Below, in pieces: positions 1-5,250 of a stretch of 36,375 bases of DNA. The position numbers and the translations under genes were made by a program. Origin of the DNA: a virus; the IMG/VR virus record IMGVR_UViG_3300049459_000189, positions 1 through 36,375 of that record. One strand, written 5' to 3'. The stretch's first letter is position 1. Each line of letters begins with the position of its first letter. Under the pieces are notes generated by a model. It had not been told where the DNA came from, searched no databases, and was given only the letters and a program-made list of their open reading frames with translations.

Positions 1-476
1 TAGAAGAGATCGAGGGTGAACACGTCTTCGGCGGCTCCGGCCGGCGAGGGAATGGTGCCGGCCGCCGCGCCGCCAGCAGCGGCATCGCCACCACCAGGTG
101 CAGCGCCGTCGGCGCCGGCCGCCGCGTCGCCAGCAGGCGGCTTGGTCTTCGGCTTCGGACCTGGCTTGCCTGGCGCCGCCTTCGTGACCACGGGCTTGGC
201 CGCTGCAACAGCTGGTGCGGCGGCGCCTTCACCACCGGCAGCGGCCTGCGCCTGTTCCTGCAGCGATTTCTTCGGCGCCTGCCAGGTGATCAACGCCTCG
301 GCCAGGCCTTCATCCAGCTCGGCGGCCGTACCGACCAGCGACACCGGGTTGATGGCTTGCTTCGCCTTGCTGTCGGTCGGCGTCGGCGTGATGCTGAGCC
401 GCAGGTTTTCGCCCTCGGCGCTGACGGTGATCAGCAGCGGGCAGCGGCGCGCGAGCGCCTCCAGTTCAATGAACAT
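1..476 (-). CDS. PRTRC system protein E-like protein (reaches window edge)
   Basis: Reads leftward off the window edge: 158 codons are visible and the next two bases (TA on the coding strand) fit a stop codon, so it may be essentially complete. The N-terminal ~65 residues are an ordered domain (MFIELEALARRCPLL...) with a PVSLVGTAAELDEGL segment like that of PRTRC protein E. A long Ala/Pro/Gly/Lys low-complexity tail follows, ending in LDLF, which is also typical of that family. The start at 476 is preferred over the ATG at 479 because AAGGAG sits five bases before it. PRTRC genes normally form a plasmid/integrative-element cluster of unknown biochemical function. Here the gene stands in a phage early leftward operon, 14 bp after its upstream neighbour. 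The family call rests on remembered resemblance, not a search. Confidence 0.6.
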   Translation of the reverse strand, partial: MFIELEALARRCPLLITVSAEGENLRLSITPTPTDSKAKQAINPVSLVGTAAELDEGLAEALITWQAPKKSLQEQAQAAAGGEGAAAPAVAAAKPVVTKAAPGKPGPKPKTKPPAGDAAAGADGAAPGGGDAAAGGAAAGTIPSPAGAAEDVFTLDLF

Positions 477-490
477 CATTGCTCCTTCGT

Positions 491-943
491 TTAGTTGGCT
501 TGGGGTTGCGCTGGCGGCGCGGTGAAGATGGGGCGGCGATCGGTTCCGCGGCGGATGATTCGGCATTCGGTGACCAGCATGTTGAGCACTGGCGCCATAA
601 CCGTCGACGTCTTGAAGAACATCCGGCAGAGATCGCGGGAGTCCATTTCTTTCGTGCCCAGGATGCCGACAATACGGTTGTGGAGATCGGTGTCCAGCAT
701 GGCCATGCGTTGGCGGCCCTCGGCCGTGCGCGCGTGGTAGGTGCCCACGTGGCGGTTGCAGTCGCTGACCTCCGGATAGCTGACCTGCCGGCCCGCGATC
801 TCGTCGCCGACCATGGTGCTGTAGAGCGTGTAGTTGGTGCCGGGCAGGCGCGCGCGGCGCACCTGGTGCTCGCCGATGGTCAGCGGCGAGAAGTCGCGCG
901 CGGCATCGGGATCGAAGCGGACGATGGGGGAGGGCGTTTTCAA
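491..943 (-). CDS. Phage early protein, unknown, possible C-terminal winged helix
   Basis: A 150-residue protein read from a TTG start at 943, chosen because AGGA lies six bases upstream (AGGATTCAAC-TTG) and because the longer ATG-initiated frame would overlap the neighbouring gene. The first half is mixed and polar. The last ~60 residues (MDSRDLCRMFFKTSTVM... LVTECRIIRRGTDRRPIF) alternate a helix with a basic beta-hairpin, which would suit a winged-helix DNA-binding fold, but this is inference. It is followed after 14 bp by the PRTRC-E-like gene and preceded after 19 bp by a 69-residue gene, so it is clearly part of the same leftward transcript. I do not recognise a family. Confidence 0.65.
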   Translation of the reverse strand: MKTPSPIVRFDPDAARDFSPLTIGEHQVRRARLPGTNYTLYSTMVGDEIAGRQVSYPEVSDCNRHVGTYHARTAEGRQRMAMLDTDLHNRIVGILGTKEMDSRDLCRMFFKTSTVMAPVLNMLVTECRIIRRGTDRRPIFTAPPAQPQAN

Positions 944-962
944 GTTGAATCCTTTGCGGTTT

Positions 963-1172
963 TTAATCGAGATCGTTTGCGGCAGCGCACTTACGGTCGT
1001 TCTGGCGTGCACTTGCGGCGCGCGCCTGGCGCCGCCGGTTGCTATCGGCCTTCAGGCGGATCGTGAGCGCCAAGGTGCTGTTTGCCATGGCCTGCTGGAA
1101 CGTCACGCCGACCAGCGCGCATTCGCGCCAGGCGCGCTGCAGCTCGGCTTCGGTGTGGTCTGCGCTGGCCAT
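963..1172 (-). CDS. Small phage early protein, unknown
   Basis: A 69-residue basic protein, MASADHTEAELQRAWRECAL..., with a likely N-terminal helix followed by an Arg/Ala-rich tail (SNRRRQARAASARQNDRK). The start codon follows the stop of the upstream 33-residue frame by only three bases, so initiation is probably coupled, as no good ribosome binding site is present. It lies in the leftward early operon. The TXXXLXXAWXEC-like helix is common among short phage proteins that precede recombination genes, but no function can be assigned. Confidence 0.5.
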   Translation of the reverse strand: MASADHTEAELQRAWRECALVGVTFQQAMANSTLALTIRLKADSNRRRQARAASARQNDRKCAAANDLD

Positions 1173-1175
1173 GGT

Positions 1176-1277
1176 TTAGAACCCGTTGCTGTAGACGAAA
1201 ATGGCCTTCCGAGCGGCGCAAAGGCAGGTCGCGCCTTGACGTCGGTAGTAGCGGTAGAGGTAAAAAATGGTTCGCAT
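1176..1277 (-). CDS. Very short phage ORF (33 aa), aromatic/basic
   Basis: Encodes MRTIFYLYRYYRRQGATCLC... ending SNGF. Tyr/Arg-rich mini-proteins of this form (YRYYRR followed by a helix with A.RKA) are common in temperate phage early operons and usually lie between larger early genes. Its stop is three bases from the next start, which supports it being translated. No convincing Shine-Dalgarno is visible. It is the first leftward gene after the divergent gene at 1341. Function unknown. Confidence 0.4.
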   Translation of the reverse strand: MRTIFYLYRYYRRQGATCLCAARKAIFVYSNGF

Positions 1278-1313
1278 GAGGGTTGTAATTTCTTTTGGTT
1301 ATCCGTCTTGCAA

Positions 1314-1334
1314 TACAATGGTCTTTTTAAGGAG
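1314..1334 (+). promoter_or_regulatory. Candidate -10 (TACAAT) and strong RBS for the inserted rightward gene
   Basis: TACAAT at 1314-1319 is a good -10 hexamer, but the -35 region is poor. AAGGAG at 1329-1334 stands six bases before the ATG at 1341. Together they suggest the gene at 1341 has its own short leader rather than relying on the leftward operon around it. Confidence 0.4.
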
Positions 1335-1340
1335 ACCCCG

Positions 1341-1754
1341 ATGCGAATCGTCAGCACCTTCCTGCCCGGCCAGCCTGACAAGGACCTGGTCGACGGGCCC
1401 AACAAGGTCGTCCTCATGGCCTTCGATACCCTCGTAGGCGAGAAAAGTCTGGTAGTCGGAATCACCGTTGGGAAGATCACGAGGGACGCGAAGGACGCGG
1501 AGCTGAGCCAAGTCGGCGTTCGGGTCATGCATCGAGTTATGGACCACCACGCGCTCAATTACCCGCAGTCCGCGCCTGTCATATTTGCTGGAGTGGCATC
1601 GGTCAGCAACGCGGTACAGCGCGTCCGCAATGTGCTGGCGAACGCACCCCACCAAGCTGCGCTTATGCTTGTGTGCGCGGACGACAAGGTTTATGACGCC
1701 GCCTTTCCCGCGCTGCGCGTCGATTTGAAGTCCGCGAACATGGATACGCAATAG
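1341..1754 (+). CDS. Unknown 137-aa protein, rightward gene inside the leftward operon
   Basis: A 137-residue soluble protein (MRIVSTFLPGQPDKDL...) with a perfect AAGGAG ribosome binding site six bases upstream. The sequence has regular alternation of beta strands and helices (SLVVGITVGKI, ALMLVCADDKVYDA) and no membrane segment or catalytic motif I recognise. It is transcribed opposite to its neighbours: divergent from the 33-aa gene at 1277 and convergent with the P-loop gene ending at 1784. That placement is typical of an accessory (moron) gene inserted into an early operon. Long frames on the opposite strand here are shadows without ribosome binding sites. Confidence 0.65.
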   Translation: MRIVSTFLPGQPDKDLVDGPNKVVLMAFDTLVGEKSLVVGITVGKITRDAKDAELSQVGVRVMHRVMDHHALNYPQSAPVIFAGVASVSNAVQRVRNVLANAPHQAALMLVCADDKVYDAAFPALRVDLKSANMDTQ

Positions 1755-1783
1755 TCCGCCCAGCTCGCTCCAGGCCGTCGTGT

Positions 1784-2149
1784 TCATGCTTTCAGGCCCG
1801 CGCGCGACATCGCGGTCTTGAACGGCATCGAGCCGGGCAGAGGCACGTTCGAAAACACGATCAGGTTGTTGGCGTAGGTGCGTTGAGTGCTGTCGTAGTC
1901 GACAGCCTTGCGCTTGCCGAAGAATTTGCACAGCGCTGCTTCGTTGCGGGTCTTGCCGCAGCCCTGCGGGCCATGGATGAACAGGGCGCCACCTTGCGCC
2001 GGATTCGGCGTACGGTTGCGACTGCCTTCGGTGACTACCAGCTTGGCGCGGACAACTGCATCGTCGAACGACATGCCGGCCTGTTGGAACTTGGTGGCCA
2101 GTTTGGCCGCGGCCGGCCGGCGCACTTCTACATCGAGCGGTTTGCTCAT
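1784..2149 (-). CDS. Compact P-loop NTPase-like phage protein
   Basis: A 121-residue protein whose start at 2149 is fixed by AAGGA six bases upstream. Residues ~73-80 read GPQGCGKT, a perfect Walker A P-loop preceded by a hydrophobic strand (ALFIH). A second strand, NNLIVFSNVPLPG (~residue 97), resembles the strand after the catalytic acidic residue in superfamily III or AAA proteins, where an Asn often acts as sensor. The protein is far too short for a full AAA module and no clear Walker B acidic pair is present, so it may bind nucleotide without hydrolysis, or act as a partner or inhibitor of a larger ATPase. Lies in the leftward early operon, 17 bp after a 47-aa gene. Confidence 0.7.
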   Translation of the reverse strand: MSKPLDVEVRRPAAAKLATKFQQAGMSFDDAVVRAKLVVTEGSRNRTPNPAQGGALFIHGPQGCGKTRNEAALCKFFGKRKAVDYDSTQRTYANNLIVFSNVPLPGSMPFKTAMSRAGLKA

Positions 2150-2166
2150 GGTCTTTCCTTTCGTGG

Positions 2167-2310
2167 TTACAGCGGGTGGACGGAAATGCCGCACGGGGTG
2201 TCGGCAAAGATCTCAGCGGCGGCCGCGCTGGCCTCACCGCTGGTGCGCGCAATGGCCGTGTACGTGGTGCTGGCCAGCGCGGTGCGAACGGTGACGGTGT
2301 AGGCGCTCAT
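2167..2310 (-). CDS. Small phage protein (47 aa), unknown
   Basis: Encodes MSAYTVTVRTALASTTYTAI... ending GISVHPL. The pattern is a beta hairpin, then a helix with ARTSGEASAAAAEIF, then a short strand with GISV. This is a widespread shape among small phage early proteins that begin with a YxVTV strand. The start overlaps the stop of the upstream gene by four bases (ATGA), so translation is coupled. Below most gene-caller size limits but well supported by context. Confidence 0.6.
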   Translation of the reverse strand: MSAYTVTVRTALASTTYTAIARTSGEASAAAAEIFADTPCGISVHPL

Positions 2311-2507
2311 GAGGCGATCCGAATGGAGGTGATGCGGTCGAGCGCAGCGCTTGCGTCGTCGACGAGTGGCCTCCAGAAGGCAGCATCGCCGCCGGTTGTA
2401 AGGTTGTGCTGTGCGTCACGGATGTAGAAGAACAAGGCGGTGCTGATCGCCTTGGTATCGGCATCGGTCAGCGCATCCAGCGCTGCGAGGCGCTCCGTGG
2501 CGCTCAC
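2307..2507 (-). CDS. Small phage early protein, unknown (66 aa)
   Basis: MSATERLAALDALTDADTKA... is mostly helical and acidic, without cysteine. The four-base ATGA overlaps at both ends tie it into an operon with the 63-residue gene before it and the 47-residue gene after it. It contains FYIRDAQHNLTTGGDAAFW, which I cannot place in a family. Confidence 0.6.
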   Translation of the reverse strand: MSATERLAALDALTDADTKAISTALFFYIRDAQHNLTTGGDAAFWRPLVDDASAALDRITSIRIAS

Positions 2508-2695
2508 GACGCTGCCCCTGCATCGGTCGCGACCAGGTCAGCCAGGCGATCGCCGACAGGCTCGCCGTGGATCTTGAAGTCCGCAGCGAGCAGCGAGATG
2601 AACGCCTGAGCGCGAGCAGCGGCGTCAGTCGGGTACCACGCGCGCGCATCGGCGAGGCGCTGGTCGATCATCTTCAGGGTATTTTTCGCGTTCAT
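2504..2695 (-). CDS. First gene of the leftward early operon, unknown (63 aa)
   Basis: Read from the ATG at 2695 (MNAKNTLKMIDQRLADARAWY...), because GGAG lies eight bases upstream. In-frame ATGs at 2737 and 2743 would add 14-16 residues but have no ribosome binding site and stand only 9-15 bases after the predicted transcription start. The protein is helical and acidic. As promoter-proximal gene of the PL-like transcript it occupies the position of lambda N, but shows no Arg-rich motif, so no antitermination role is claimed. Confidence 0.6.
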   Translation of the reverse strand: MNAKNTLKMIDQRLADARAWYPTDAAARAQAFISLLAADFKIHGEPVGDRLADLVATDAGAAS

Positions 2696-2758
2696 CCGCC
2701 TTGCTCCATCCTCGTAGGTGATGGAGTAGACCTCCATCAACATGTTGTGATGGAATGA

Positions 2759-2802
2759 ATTATGGGTATTCCGGTATTTATAGTCAACCGGTATTCCGGT
2801 AT
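2759..2802 (-). promoter_or_regulatory. PL-like promoter with two repressor operators
   Basis: On the minus strand: TTGACT (2787-2782), a 17-bp spacer, then CATAAT (2764-2759), a near-consensus sigma70 promoter firing left. Operator 1 (2802-2788) reads ATACCGGAATACCGG and abuts the -35. Operator 2 (2777-2765) reads ATACCGGAATACC inside the spacer. The same two sites with the same 25-bp spacing occur at the rightward promoter near 4200-4243. A bound repressor would block both hexamers. A weaker ACCGATAT element lies at 2824-2831. Confidence 0.85.
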
Positions 2803-2863
2803 TTTTTTGCGCGGCTAGGGAAAACCGATATTTTCTCGGCCTTGATCTGTTTTGTGCTGATGC

Positions 2864-3088
2864 TTAGTCGCGGTCTAGGATGCGCTGAACCAGCTTCTTT
2901 AAGTCGGCCAGCTCTGCAAGGATGGCTTCCGAAGGAGATGCCTGTAACCGCGCAAGGATTTCGGCGTTCATGCTTCGACCATTTTGCGCAGCGGCTCTCC
3001 TCAGCTCGTTGCGGAGATCAACTGGCATACGAAGTGCTGACTGAACGTAGTCAACCTGCAACACTTTTTCAGGGGGCGGTTTCTTCAT
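2864..3088 (-). CDS. Arc-family ribbon-helix-helix DNA-binding protein
   Basis: A 74-residue protein with residues ~17-50 reading ALRMPVDLRNELRRAAAQNGRSMNAEIL, the beta-strand plus two-helix signature of Arc-like repressors (phage P22 Arc: NLRWP...NGRSVNSEI). The C-terminal ~25 residues (EAILAELADLKKLVQRIL) look like a short coiled coil for dimer or tetramer contacts. It lies leftward between PL and the repressor, the position of lambda rexA/rexB. No strong ribosome binding site precedes the ATG. An inverted repeat 42 bp upstream (3130-3146) could be its own operator. Confidence 0.8.
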   Translation of the reverse strand: MKKPPPEKVLQVDYVQSALRMPVDLRNELRRAAAQNGRSMNAEILARLQASPSEAILAELADLKKLVQRILDRD

Positions 3089-3129
3089 CGCCGGATTTTG
3101 GCGGCGACAACACCAAAGCGGTGAAAACT

Positions 3130-3146
3130 GTTTCCATGGTAGAAAC
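3130..3146. promoter_or_regulatory. Inverted repeat upstream of the Arc-like gene
   Basis: GTTTC-N7-GAAAC is a perfect dyad with CCATGG in its middle. Arc-type proteins bind short inverted half-sites, commonly containing TAGA, and TAGA occurs at 3140-3143 and again just to the right. A role in autoregulation is inferred from position only. Confidence 0.3.
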
Positions 3147-3300
3147 TGGATATTGCGCCTAGAATAGAGCCGAGCACCGCGGCCGCTTCGTAGCAGATGT
3201 ACCGAACAGTGCTATTATGGGACGGTATTGATTGCTATGTTGGAACGCTTGTTGTATGCCTTGCAAGTAATCTTTACTTCATTTTTTGCGAGGAGCCACA

Positions 3301-3486
3301 ATGGCTGAAGATGACCCTGCCTCTGACGAGGACGAGACCAGGGCGATAATTGCGTTGAGGAGTATGGATGAGGAGCGCCGGCGATATATGGTCGCGCTGC
3401 TTGAACGAATTGCCAAGGAGAATGTCCAAAGCAAAGCGCAAAAATTCCAGCTGGTCTCGAAAACAAACCGAAAGCCCAAGAAGTGA
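3301..3486 (+). CDS. Small acidic/helical phage protein, paralogue A
   Basis: A 61-residue protein started at 3301 because GAGGAG lies five bases upstream. The acidic N-terminus is followed by a helix DETRAIIALRSMDEERRRY, then LLERIAKE and a basic tail ending RKPKK. The helix and following segment align with the protein at 3632 (DRAIAALRAMNEDQKRYAAAMLESVAKA), so the two are tandem paralogues. Both run rightward, opposite to the repressor and the Arc-like gene. The ALxxMxxxxRxxxxxxLExIAK pattern resembles tails found on some phage XRE regulators, so interaction with the switch proteins is possible but unproven. Confidence 0.7.
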   Translation: MAEDDPASDEDETRAIIALRSMDEERRRYMVALLERIAKENVQSKAQKFQLVSKTNRKPKK

Positions 3487-3549
3487 AGACTTCGCTTCCT
3501 CTGGCCACGAACTCGATTCAGCCCAAATCCTGCTGATTCCAAAAGATTT

Positions 3550-3566
3550 CAATATTGTGAATATTG
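3550..3566. promoter_or_regulatory. Perfect inverted repeat upstream of paralogue B
   Basis: CAATATT-GTG-AATATTG, seven-base perfect arms around a three-base centre, in the AT-rich gap between the two paralogues and just before a TATATT (3569-3574) that could be a -10. Likely an operator; the binding protein is unknown. Confidence 0.35.
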
Positions 3567-3631
3567 GTTATATTTTGGAGGGGTGTTCTGTGTAAAACTC
3601 TGTGATCTACAGCTTAAACACGACTTCCCCA

Positions 3632-3802
3632 ATGCCAAATTTGAGACCCGATCATGAGGCCCGACTTGAAGACCGTGCTATAGCCGCCTTGCGTGCTATG
3701 AACGAGGATCAGAAGAGATATGCGGCAGCCATGCTTGAGTCCGTTGCTAAGGCGTTCCCGGCAGCGCCGCGGTTACGACTTATTGTCTGCAATGCGGACT
3801 AG
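3632..3802 (+). CDS. Small helical phage protein, paralogue B
   Basis: 56 residues from the ATG at 3632 (MPNLRPDHEARLEDRAIAAL...); an in-frame GTG at 3602 would add ten residues. Neither start has a good ribosome binding site: the only GGAGG nearby (3577-3581) is too far away. Its core is similar to the protein at 3301, and its end (APRLRLIVCNAD) resembles the tail of that protein (KFQLVSKTN). The 3' end overlaps the 3' end of the convergent repressor gene by 30 bp. Confidence 0.55.
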   Translation: MPNLRPDHEARLEDRAIAALRAMNEDQKRYAAAMLESVAKAFPAAPRLRLIVCNAD

Positions 3803-4177
3803 TGGATCCTTCTCTGCGTTGTTGGCAAAGTCCTGGATAGCGCCCTTCCAGCCGGCTGTAGCGGCCCGATAGTTCGAAAGTAGGCGAGCTTCTTCTGCGT
3901 TAATCCACTGAAGTGCAGGTTCAGCTTGGGCCTGTGCTGGCGCCAAAGCGATTTCTGGCTGAACGCTCTTCGGGCTTTTATCTCCTCTGCCCGTTTCAAG
4001 CCAAAGCGCACTAACACTAAGCACGCTCGCGAGCTGGGCGATGTTGGTAGTGCCTCTCGTATTGCCTACTTCCAGATCAGAGATAGTGCTCTGCTTTACG
4101 CCAGAACGCTTAGCCAAGTCGATCTGCGTCAGCTTGGCATCTTTTCGGGCTTCTTTAAGTCGGTCACCTATCGTCAT
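3773..4177 (-). CDS. CI-type phage repressor, XRE helix-turn-helix, no peptidase domain
   Basis: 134 residues from the ATG at 4177. Residues ~5-60 are a classic XRE/Cro-CI domain: IGDRLKEARKDAKLTQIDLA, KRSGVKQSTISDLEVGNT, IAQLASVLSVSALWLETG. The remainder is an Ala/Gln-rich linker and a short helical C-terminus (EEARLLSNYRAATAGWKGAI). There is no S24/LexA-type autocleavage domain and no Ser/Lys dyad, so it should not be cleaved through RecA. It is divergent from the Cro-like gene over a 73-bp gap carrying two operators, which fits the maintenance repressor. The ATG stands six bases after an extended -10, so the transcript may be leaderless. Longer upstream in-frame extensions run through the operator region and are not real. 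Confidence 0.85.
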   Translation of the reverse strand: MTIGDRLKEARKDAKLTQIDLAKRSGVKQSTISDLEVGNTRGTTNIAQLASVLSVSALWLETGRGDKSPKSVQPEIALAPAQAQAEPALQWINAEEARLLSNYRAATAGWKGAIQDFANNAEKDPLVRIADNKS

Positions 4178-4192
4178 ATCGGTATTATCGCA
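4176..4192 (-). promoter_or_regulatory. PRM-like promoter of the repressor gene
   Basis: On the minus strand TGC-GATAAT (4192-4184) forms an extended -10. No good -35 exists because that position is occupied by operator 1. The ATG starts six bases after the -10, so transcription would begin at or next to the start codon. ACCGATAT (4183-4176) overlaps the start and may be a third, weaker operator for autoregulation. Confidence 0.6.
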
Positions 4193-4199
4193 ACAGTGC

Positions 4200-4243
4200 A
4201 TACCGGAATACCGGTTGACGTGGAGTACCGGAATTCCTATAAT
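4200..4243 (+). promoter_or_regulatory. PR-like promoter with two repressor operators
   Basis: TTGACG (4215-4220), exactly 17 bp, then TATAAT (4238-4243): a near-perfect sigma70 promoter firing right. Operator 1, ATACCGGAATACCGG (4200-4214), abuts the -35. Operator 2, TACCGGAATTCC (4226-4237), fills the spacer. The layout is the same as at the PL-like promoter 1.4 kb to the left. The first codon of the Cro-like gene starts seven bases after the -10. Confidence 0.9.
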
Positions 4244-4250
4244 TGCCTGC

Positions 4251-4499
4251 ATGAATATTCCATTCACTATATCGGCCCTGCGAAGGGCTGGTTTGACGCA
4301 GACCCAAATCGGTGAATCGATAGGGATCAAACAATCTTCTGTTAGCGACCTAGAAACCGGCCGCACTGGAATTCGAAACCCGTCAGCCAAGGTGGTCAAC
4401 GGACTCTCCGCTCTTGCGCTCGCCTATGGCGTTCCCACGACACCATCAGATCCATCTGCTCCCGCTAAAGGCGCGAGCCCGGCCCATCTACCCTGTTGA
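4251..4499 (+). CDS. Cro-like helix-turn-helix regulator
   Basis: 82 residues from the ATG at 4251: MNIPFTISALRRAGLTQTQI, then GESIGIKQSSVSDLETGRTG, a clear XRE-type HTH whose recognition helix (KQSSVSDLE) closely resembles that of the repressor (KQSTISDLE). The two would therefore read similar operators, as CI and Cro do. It is the first gene of the rightward early transcript. The ATG coincides with the predicted transcription start, implying a leaderless message. A longer upstream frame would run through the promoter and is rejected. The C-terminus is a disordered Pro/Ala/Ser tail. Confidence 0.85.
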   Translation: MNIPFTISALRRAGLTQTQIGESIGIKQSSVSDLETGRTGIRNPSAKVVNGLSALALAYGVPTTPSDPSAPAKGASPAHLPC

Positions 4500-4508
4500 A
4501 GGAACGAA

Positions 4509-4685
4509 ATGCACACACCGCTAAAACGGTTGATCTGGCGAGGTAAGCAAACACGCGTGTTACGAGCAGGGATGGCTGAGCAGCGAGCGCTTGTCGAAGA
4601 GGTCACTGTATTGCGCGACCAAGTCGGCAAGCTGGCAAAACAAGTGCGCTTGCTTACGTTGGCGGAACGCGCTCGCTGCGCATAG
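4509..4685 (+). CDS. Small basic coiled-coil protein (58 aa)
   Basis: Encodes MHTPLKRLIWRGKQTRVLRA..., then a helix with heptad-like hydrophobics (LVEEVTVLRDQVGKLAKQVRLL). Its ribosome binding site (GAAGGAA, four bases before the ATG) overlaps the stop of the Cro-like gene, so it is co-transcribed and probably coupled. The shape suggests a small dimeric DNA- or protein-binding factor, but no family is recognised. Confidence 0.6.
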   Translation: MHTPLKRLIWRGKQTRVLRAGMAEQRALVEEVTVLRDQVGKLAKQVRLLTLAERARCA

Positions 4686-4734
4686 TCGGTAGGAACCCAT
4701 ATAGGTGTGATGGCTATTGAGCTTCCACGAATTT

Positions 4735-5250
4735 CTACCAGCGCGTGCTGGGTGGCGGGCGATGCGGCGGCGTGTATGGCTTCGTTGTTTCTAAATAGTT
4801 CTGTCTGCAATTGGAGCAAAAATGAGTAGTCGAGAGGGAGTGGTCGATCCGCTGCAGCACAACCTTGATCCCCTTGTCGAAGCAAGGTTGGCAAACGTAG
4901 TGGAGCGGCTCCGTAGTGACTGGATCTCCCACTTGGCCATCCATTGGGGTGAGATTCACTCGATACACCATGACGCCTTCGGAGAGCGCGAACAGCGAAT
5001 AGCGACCGCGCTCCGCGAGGGCTTCTTCCGCTTTTCGCAACTTCTGTGTGGTTTCGAAGTGTTGCTCCTGCAGGGCAAGCAGCTGGGTCTGGTGCTTGAA
5101 CAGGGAGTCCTGGGCGTTGAGGAGTTGGTCGTTCAACTTGGAGACAGCCAGCGCGATCTCGTTGAAATCTCGAATCCCGACGACTGCGCGAAGCAGATCC
5201 TTGGCGATGCTGATCGAGGACGCCGCCGCACTGATCGTTGAGAAGTCCAT
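4735..5250 (-). CDS. Coiled-coil plus zinc-ribbon accessory protein
   Basis: 171 residues started at 5250 with AAAGGA six bases upstream. Residues ~1-25 (MDFSTISAAASSISIAKDLL...) are a helix often seen in this accessory family. Residues ~30-80 form a coiled coil, and the C-terminal part holds a four-cysteine zinc ribbon (YVCQPCFDKG, then HFCSNCRQNY). Similar proteins (MDF-TIS start, CxxC-CxxC end) are scattered on bacterial mobile elements without known function. The gene runs opposite to the early rightward operon that it interrupts and is less GC-rich than its neighbours, which suggests an acquired cargo gene expressed from the prophage. Confidence 0.75.
   Translation of the reverse strand: MDFSTISAAASSISIAKDLLRAVVGIRDFNEIALAVSKLNDQLLNAQDSLFKHQTQLLALQEQHFETTQKLRKAEEALAERGRYSLFALSEGVMVYRVNLTPMDGQVGDPVTTEPLHYVCQPCFDKGIKVVLQRIDHSLSTTHFCSNCRQNYLETTKPYTPPHRPPPSTRW

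Noticed and set aside
16-525. Rightward 169-aa Ala/Pro-rich frame
   Set aside because: Antisense shadow of the PRTRC-E-like gene; the minus frame has AAGGAG and an ordered domain, the plus frame has neither.
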